Assembly (NCBI RefSeq): GCF_000471905.2
Contig: NW_006498150.1
Span: forward strand, 1,375,292 to 1,439,291
Source of the DNA: Amborella trichopoda
Lineage: Eukaryota > Streptophyta > Magnoliopsida > Amborellales > Amborellaceae
DNA length: 64,000 nt
Direction of reading: 5' to 3'
Shown: one piece after another, positions 25,301 to 33,400 of the stretch
Numbering within the stretch: the stretch's first letter is position 1
Layout of the letters: the number at the start of each line of letters is the position of its first letter
Notes under the pieces: generated by a model
Database searches by the model: none
What the model was told of the DNA's origin: nothing
The model's input: only the letters and a program-made list of their open reading frames with translations
Position numbers and translations under genes: made by a program

Positions 25301-26572
25301 CATGCTTAAATTGTTAATAGAAACAAGGGTAATTTTTGGAATTGCATTTGTTGAGAAAAGATATGGGGACTTTTGGCCTCACTGAGGGTATAGCTCTTGA
25401 TAGAGCAGAACGGCGGACAAGGATTTGTGTAGCTGACCCCAATTAGTTGAGAAAAGGCTTTGATGATGATGATGTGTTATTCTTTTTGCATTCTTATTTA
25501 AAACCAATAACTTTAGTAGCCAAATATTCTCAGTATGCAGATGATAAAGGCTTTCTGCCAAAGACTTGACATCGACAATCATGCCTACCATTGCAAAATC
25601 CTCGGCTTTTTGTGGATAGTAGAGTTAGAGATAATATGAGATGTATGAAAATTGCATTTACACAATAATTTCAAGACCTGTAAATAAGACAAGAACATTT
25701 GAAAAATAGATCAAATAATTATGGGAAGACTTACTAGACTTTTGCCTAGGGTTACTCACATAGTGCTTAGCATGCCCCACACCCGATCACCTGACCAATG
25801 GTGTCCTTGATCCTGAAACCTGCTGAATCCACTAATTTGAAATGGAAAGCGCCTCTGGGACATACTGGTCTAAAACTTATGGGGCAAGAGAGCTAGGATT
25901 ACAATTAGAGTTTCACAAAGAACCCTTTTTCAACCTTGGGGCATATGCCAGAAAAATATGGCACCTCCCCTAGCCTTTAGCTGAGGGCTGGGCATGCCCC
26001 TTTCTTCTCTCTCTTCTTGGTAGGTGCATATGCTACCCCAGCACTTAAGCAGGGTGGCATGCAACCTTATATATATATATATATATATACATATATATGG
26101 GAATGGATTCTGTCAGCCCACAGGCTGACTGCTACAGTGTCAGCCAACGACCCAAATTGAATATGGTTCGATCTGACAGTTATGATCTAATTTCATATTT
26201 CAGTTTTAATTTTATTTTTTCTACAAATCCAAATCATGTGAAATTTCAGACCTTCGTTCTTCTCATCAAGGCGCACCTAATAAAAATCTATAAAAAATAA
26301 TTCGCAATATATAAATTGACCAAAATACCCCTAAAAAGTTTCAGGGGTATTTTGGTCAATTTATATTTTGCAAATTATTTTTTTCATATTTTCATTAGAG
26401 TATCCTATTTTTGAAGTATAGACACTCCAAATTTCAAGTGATTTGGATTTGTTGACAATAAGATAAAAATTCAAATACAAAATGAGGTCGTAACCATTGG
26501 ATCGGGCCCAGATTCAATCTGGGCCGTTGGTTAACACTATAGCAGTCATCCCATGGGCTGACATGATCCTTT

Positions 26573-26609
<37 letters not shown>

Positions 26610-27369
26610 NNNNNNNNNNNNNNNNNNNNNNNNNNNNNNNNNNNNNNNNNNNNNNNNNNNNNNNNNNNNNNNNNNNNNNNNNNNNNNNNNNNNNNNNNNN
26701 NNNNNNNNNNNNNNNNNNNNNNNNNNNNNNNNNNNNNNNNNNNNNNNNNNNNNNNNNNNNNNNNNNNNNNNNNNNNNNNNNNNNNNNNNNNNNNNNNNNN
26801 NNNNNNNNNNNNNNNNNNNNNNNNNNNNNNNNNNNNNNNNNNNNNNNNNNNNNNNNNNNNNNNNNNNNNNNNNNNNNNNNNNNNNNNNNNNNNNNNNNNN
26901 NNNNNNNNNNNNNNNNNNNNNNNNNNNNNNNNNNNNNNNNNNNNNNNNNNNNNNNNNNNNNNNNNNNNNNNNNNNNNNNNNNNNNNNNNNNNNNNNNNNN
27001 NNNNNNNNNNNNNNNNNNNNNNNNNNNNNNNNNNNNNNNNNNNNNNNNNNNNNNNNNNNNNNNNNNNNNNNNNNNNNNNNNNNNNNNNNNNNNNNNNNNN
27101 NNNNNNNNNNNNNNNNNNNNNNNNNNNNNNNNNNNNNNNNNNNNNNNNNNNNNNNNNNNNNNNNNNNNNNNNNNNNNNNNNNNNNNNNNNNNNNNNNNNN
27201 NNNNNNNNNNNNNNNNNNNNNNNNNNNNNNNNNNNNNNNNNNNNNNNNNNNNNNNNNNNNNNNNNNNNNNNNNNNNNNNNNNNNNNNNNNNNNNNNNNNN
27301 NNNNNNNNNNNNNNNNNNNNNNNNNNNNNNNNNNNNNNNNNNNNNNNNNNNNNNNNNNNNNNNNNTTCC

Positions 27370-27409
<40 letters not shown>

Positions 27410-30400
27410 AGAGTTGAGGCATGGAGAAGAGAGAGAGAAGGAGAGGGAGAGTGGTTGGAGAGATGTGTAGAGAATGAGGGGGTGACTCTCCCTTTATATA
27501 GGCCTCAAGGGCCCTAGGGAGTCCTAGCCGGATTAGGATTCAACATTATGAGTATTTAGGTAATCTGTGAGGTGAGATAAAACCCAAAATGGCCCCAACA
27601 CAAAGTCAAAATTTTGGAGGGATGCTCTAAAATCTAAAGGTTTTAAAATTAGCAAGACTAAGGCGAGAATATGGAATGCAAGTTTAATAATAATCAGAGT
27701 ACAGACGAGGAAATAGTTAAGATTGACGATCAAGAAATACTTAAAAGAATACACTTTCGATAACTTGGGTCGATAATCCATGAAAAATGGAGCGATTGAG
27801 GAAGATGTCGCACATAGAATTAGAGTTGGGTGGGCGAATTGGAGATGTATAACCGGAGTTTTATGTGATCGTCGCATACCAATGAAACTGAAGGGCAAGT
27901 TCTATAGGACAGCAGTGAGACCAGCTTTGCTTTATGGGTGGAAAGTTGGGAGGTCAAGAAACAACATACCCATAGAATGAGTGATGCTGAGATGAGGATG
28001 TTGAGATGGATGAGTGGCAAGACAAGAAGGGATACATTTCGAAATAGGAGAATTTAGGTGTGGCACCAATAGGCAATAAGATGAGAGAAAATACACTTAA
28101 ATGGGCAAGCCATGTGCAGCTCAAACCCAGGACAACACTTGTTGAGAGGTGCAAGTTAGTTCAAATAAAAGGCTCAAAAAGTGCAAGGGATATGCCCAAA
28201 AGGACATTGTTGAAAGTAGTGAGAAAAGATATAGGGACTTATAGCCTCACTAAAGGTATGACTTTTAATAGAGCAAAATAGCGGATCAGGATTTATGTAG
28301 CCGACCCCAAGTAGTTGAGAAAACGCTCTGATGTGTTGATGATAATGATATGAGGTGAGAGAAATAATTTGAGTCATCCATCTCTAAGATCAGCCATCAT
28401 AATTTAAAGAAGATATTTAAGAACCTTATCCCCTGTTATCCAGTTCTATCTTTATCTAGATCGATAATCATTTAAACTTATCTTCTAGAATTATCTAGAA
28501 TTCCTTTTCTCTCACTAAGGGATAATAAAGGAAATTAAATAGTACTAAATATTGGTCAAAGATAATTTAGATACCACAAAATCTCATAAATTGTTTTCTT
28601 GAAAGATATTTTCAACTAAAAAATATTTTTCATCACTTTAAAAAAAGACACCTCATAAATCCCTAATAATGCGACATCCCGTAAAGAGGGGTGTGTGGCC
28701 AATGTGGGCCCCGTGTGACGCCCCTATGCGGGCCTCACACGTGTGGTGCAGCCCGTATCCCCTCATGTGGGTCCCACCAAAAGAAAAAAAATTTCCAAGA
28801 TACCCATGCTGGGAAATTATAAAAATACCCTATAGTGTTTTTTCATGCATTTAAAAACACTTTTAAAATTTGAATAACATCCAAAAATCACAATTACACA
28901 ATTTTAGTTGAAATCAATATTTTTGAAGTTTAAAACATTTAAAACATTAAGAAATACGTAATATAAGAGGATTGGTACCTAATAGGTAAAAAACAAGTGA
29001 ATCTCTGGGCACTCCACTTGTGTCAGGTTCCATGATCCTCTACTATCTTATCAAACCAACGCAACAAGACCCATGACCTACAGTCAAGTGCAGGGGCTCA
29101 TGATTGACTCATCAAAGATAGTCAATAAACAATGAAACCAGAATCCTAGTATGTGGATTACAGGTTCCCCCTTTTAAGAGCCAGTCAAAATGCATATATC
29201 ACTTTAGTGCTCGGGGGTTGTCTCTATGCACATGTACATGTGTCTCTATATATAAGGTTGTTTCCCTAAATGTGGTTGTCATATGTGCATATTATGCGGA
29301 GGTTTTGTTGAAGATTTGGCTCTCGCTATCATAGACCCTTCCTCTACATACAGGATGTCACACAACTCTCCTGGCCTACAAACAACATAACTTGGCATCT
29401 CTATAACCTCAACAAAGATGACCCACAATAAACCCTCAGCGGTAATGCCTATGCTCAGGGATAAGGGTTTTAAATATGACTTGGGCTATAGACCGTCCAT
29501 CCCTAGGTCAAGTCAAACGCACACACTCCCACTGAAGTGCAGAATCCGCTATAATTAATTCTATTTACATCTCTCTAAGCTTTTAAAGGCCACAAACCCC
29601 AACATAAATTCCTACCAAAATACCTTAAAAATGCTTTCATTCTGGTTGGAGCTGCACTATTTATGTTTTTGCACTATTTCCACAATGAAATAGTTTTTCA
29701 AGTCCTACTACTCTACCTCAATGCTCCCACAATGGTGAAACCCACCTATTAAAGAAACAACGCTTGTCTGCACTTCCAGACAAACAATAACTGCTCAGGC
29801 AAGAGGAGAGTTAACTATGTTTAGTGCGTAACCAAATATGGTCATATTGAACACTCCTACGTATTTAGGCCATAAAGATCTACTCGTAATTATGCTTTGA
29901 GCGTATTATCACTCGTTGGAGGGCTATCGATGAGCTTTACAACTTTAACCCTATCTATGATTGTTTTTCCTATCAGAAGAGCAAAAGAAGGGCTTCAAAG
30001 TCCATAGGAGGTTTGCAAGGTCCGGTGTGAGATTAAAAACCAAACAACCCATAGCACCTAAAATCTCTAAGGTGGCAGTCGGTTTGAACTATTCCACGGT
30101 TACTCATAAACCAAGTCAAATCATCATCATCGTCATCGTCAAAGCCTTTTCCCAACTAATTGGAGTCGGCTACACGAATCTTAATGCGTCATTCTGCTCT
30201 ATTAAGGGTCATGGGCCATGCCCTCAGTGAGGCCATAAGTCCCCATATCTTTTCTCACTACTTCCAACCATACCCTTTTGAGCCTACCCCTTGCCCTTTT
30301 TTAGCCTTCCACTTGAACTAACTCGCATATCCTAACATGTGTTGTATTGTGTTTACACCATGTATAGCCAGCTCACCTAAGTTTACTTTCTCTCATCTTA

Positions 30401-33400
30401 TTAACTTTTGGTGCCACACTTAAATTCTCCTAAATGTATTTATTTCAAAGTCTATCCCCTCTTGTCTTGTCATTCATCCATCTCAACATCCTCATCTCAG
30501 CTACACTCATTCTATGGGTATGTTGTTTCTTGACCGCCCAACATTCTGCCCCATAAAGCAATGCTATGAACTTGCCCTTTTAACTTCATTGGTATGCAGC
30601 GATAACATAAAGCTCCAGTTGCACATCTACAATTTTCCCACCCAGCTCAAATTATGTGCTACATCTTTCCATTTTCCTGGATTATTGACCCAAGATATCA
30701 AAAGTGCACTCTTTTTGGTATTTCTTAGCCGTCAATCTTAACTACTTCCTTGTTTGTACTCTTGTTTTTACAAAACTTGCATTCCATATACTCTTTCTTA
30801 ATCCGGTTAATTTTAAAACGTTTAGATTCTAGAGCATCCCTCCTAAGTTCTAATTTTGTGTTGTGTCATTTCGAGTCTCATTGATCAAAACTATACCATT
30901 TGCGAACAACATGCACCATAGTACGTCATCTTGTAGGTGCCTAGTTAATTCGTCCATAACTAAGACAAAGAGGTATGAGCTCAATACTGACCCCTAATGT
31001 AGACTTATTGTCACTAAAAATTCACTCGTCTCTCCACCAGTGGTTCGTACACTAGTTAGCACTCTCTCGTACATCTCTCACCAAGTCAATATGGTGTCTG
31101 GAGACTCATTTCTTTTCCAATACCCCATTAAATCAAATCTTGAGGTACTCTATCATAAGCTTTCTCTAGATCAATAAAGACCATATAGAGGTATTTTACC
31201 TCCACCCTAAACTTCTCAACCAGTTGCCTGAGTAGGAAAAAAGAGTCAATTGTTCACCTTCTTAGTATAAAATTGAATTGGTTTTCTGATACTCTCATTT
31301 CATGCCTTAGTCGTTGCTCAGTCACTCCCTTCCACAGCTGCATAGTGTGGCTCATAAGTTTGATCCTTCGATAGTTCCCACAAATTTGTATATGTCTTTT
31401 ATTCTTGTAAACAGGTACTACAATACTTTTCCTTCATGCTGCAGTTATTTTCTTTGTTCTCTATGCTATGTTGAACAACTTGGTCAACCAATCATTACCA
31501 ATCTTCCCCATGCATTTTAAAACCTTTATCGGAATACCATCTGGTCTTAAAGCCCTTTCTTATCTTCATCCTTATTTTACTTCTGATATCCTAATCGTAC
31601 GAATGTATCTATGACCTACGCCCTCATTTATGTCAATGGTTCCTTCTACCACAATGTTCCCATTGTGTTCGTTATTTAATAATTTTTGAAAATAAACTTT
31701 CCACCTTTTGTTGACTTTTTAATCCTTCACTGAGACCCTTTGATCCTCATTCTTAATGGATTTAATTGGTTTAGATCCCCACACTTTTTCTCTCTCATTT
31801 TTGCTAATTTGATGACATCTTTTTCACTTTTTCTTGTTTCTAGTTTATTGTATAGATTGTAATATGCTTTAAGTTTAGCCTTACGTAATATTTGTTTAGC
31901 ATTTTTCTTAATATTTTTATATTTTTTTAAGTTTTAATCATTGCTATTACATTGCAAGTTTTACAATATGATCGTTTTTCACTAATGGCCTTTTGAACCT
32001 CATCACTCCACCACCAAGTTTCCTTATTGGAATTTCCTTTTCCTCTAGATTTGCCTAAAACATCCTTGTCGCGTTCTTAAGATAGTCAACTATCTCATTC
32101 CACATAACAATGACCTCATGTTCAAAGTTCCATTTTCCTTCTTTAACTAATTTATCCCTAAATAAGTCTATTTTCTCATTTTTTAAATCCTACAACCTAG
32201 TTCTTGGACACCTATTAATTTCATCCCTTCTCTTCTATGTCTTTACGCAGACATCCATAAACACGAGCCTATGTTGAGTGATTAAACTCTCTCGTGGGAT
32301 AACCTTACAATCTTTACATGGTCAATCTATCTTCTTAACTAAGAAGAGGTTTATTTGGCTTTTATGTGATACACTTTTATAGGTTATTAAATGTTCATAT
32401 CGCTTTTTAAAGTCTGTTTGCTATTGCTAGGTCATAGGGCATAGCAAATTCTAGAATAGCTCACCCATCTCATTTCCTTCACCTAACCCACATCCTCCAT
32501 GTACCCCTTTGCATCCTCTATTATCCTTCCCTACATGTCCATTTAAGTCCCCTCTTAAAAAGGTCTGCTCTCCATTTGGTATGTCTTGCACTAGTCCATC
32601 CATGTCCTCCTAAAATTGTCTCCTAATTCGATCCTCTAGTCCTACTTGTGCCTGTCACTTACTCTCTTGACATTAACAACTTTATCTTTTAAATCTTTGT
32701 CTACTAATATGCTTACCGGCATTTTTTTCTCTACTAATAGGCCTACCTCCATTTCTATTACTATCCTTTTCTATTGACTAAAGTTTTTACCCATTTATTT
32801 TCTTACTTTTTTCTCCTTTTCACTTAATTTCATTTAGATAAGCTATGTTTACTCTCCATCTTATTGTATGCACTAACTCCATACTCTTACATATAAGTAT
32901 TCCTACAGTCCATGTGGCTAGGCGAATTCTATTCTCTTGGACTTGCTTCTTTACTGGCACTCGTCCATAATGTCGCAGGAACCCTTACGTATTTTTCACC
33001 GCAGAGGGGCGGTGTTGCAGCGTGTCGATTCTAGGGAACGCTCTAGCTAACCCATGCTCATTTCTCACTATTCCCGGGTTTCAGCACAACGTATTGATTA
33101 CGAGGAATGCTTTAGCATAAGTAAATATCACAGATTCCAAATTCGTGAAAGGTTTTGACAAAGTTTTACGTTGACTGCCTACTTAACACAACCCACTTCC
33201 TTTACTAGAGTTTGGGACGGGTTAAGGGAAAGTTTAAGGTCCTCACCCTTCTTAGACCAAAACCAAGTCAAATGATTGTATTTTACACAAGAAAAAAAGT
33301 GTATATATGGATGTAAGTATTGGTTACACGGACTTCCTCCAAAAGCTGGCAGGTATCTTGTTTTCGGCCAAGTATCTCGAGGACTTATTTAATGCCTCTC

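Noticed and set aside
26497-27417. 306-codon open frame spanning the N run
   Set aside because: Almost all of it is undetermined sequence plus (TA)n translated as Tyr-Ile; not a gene.
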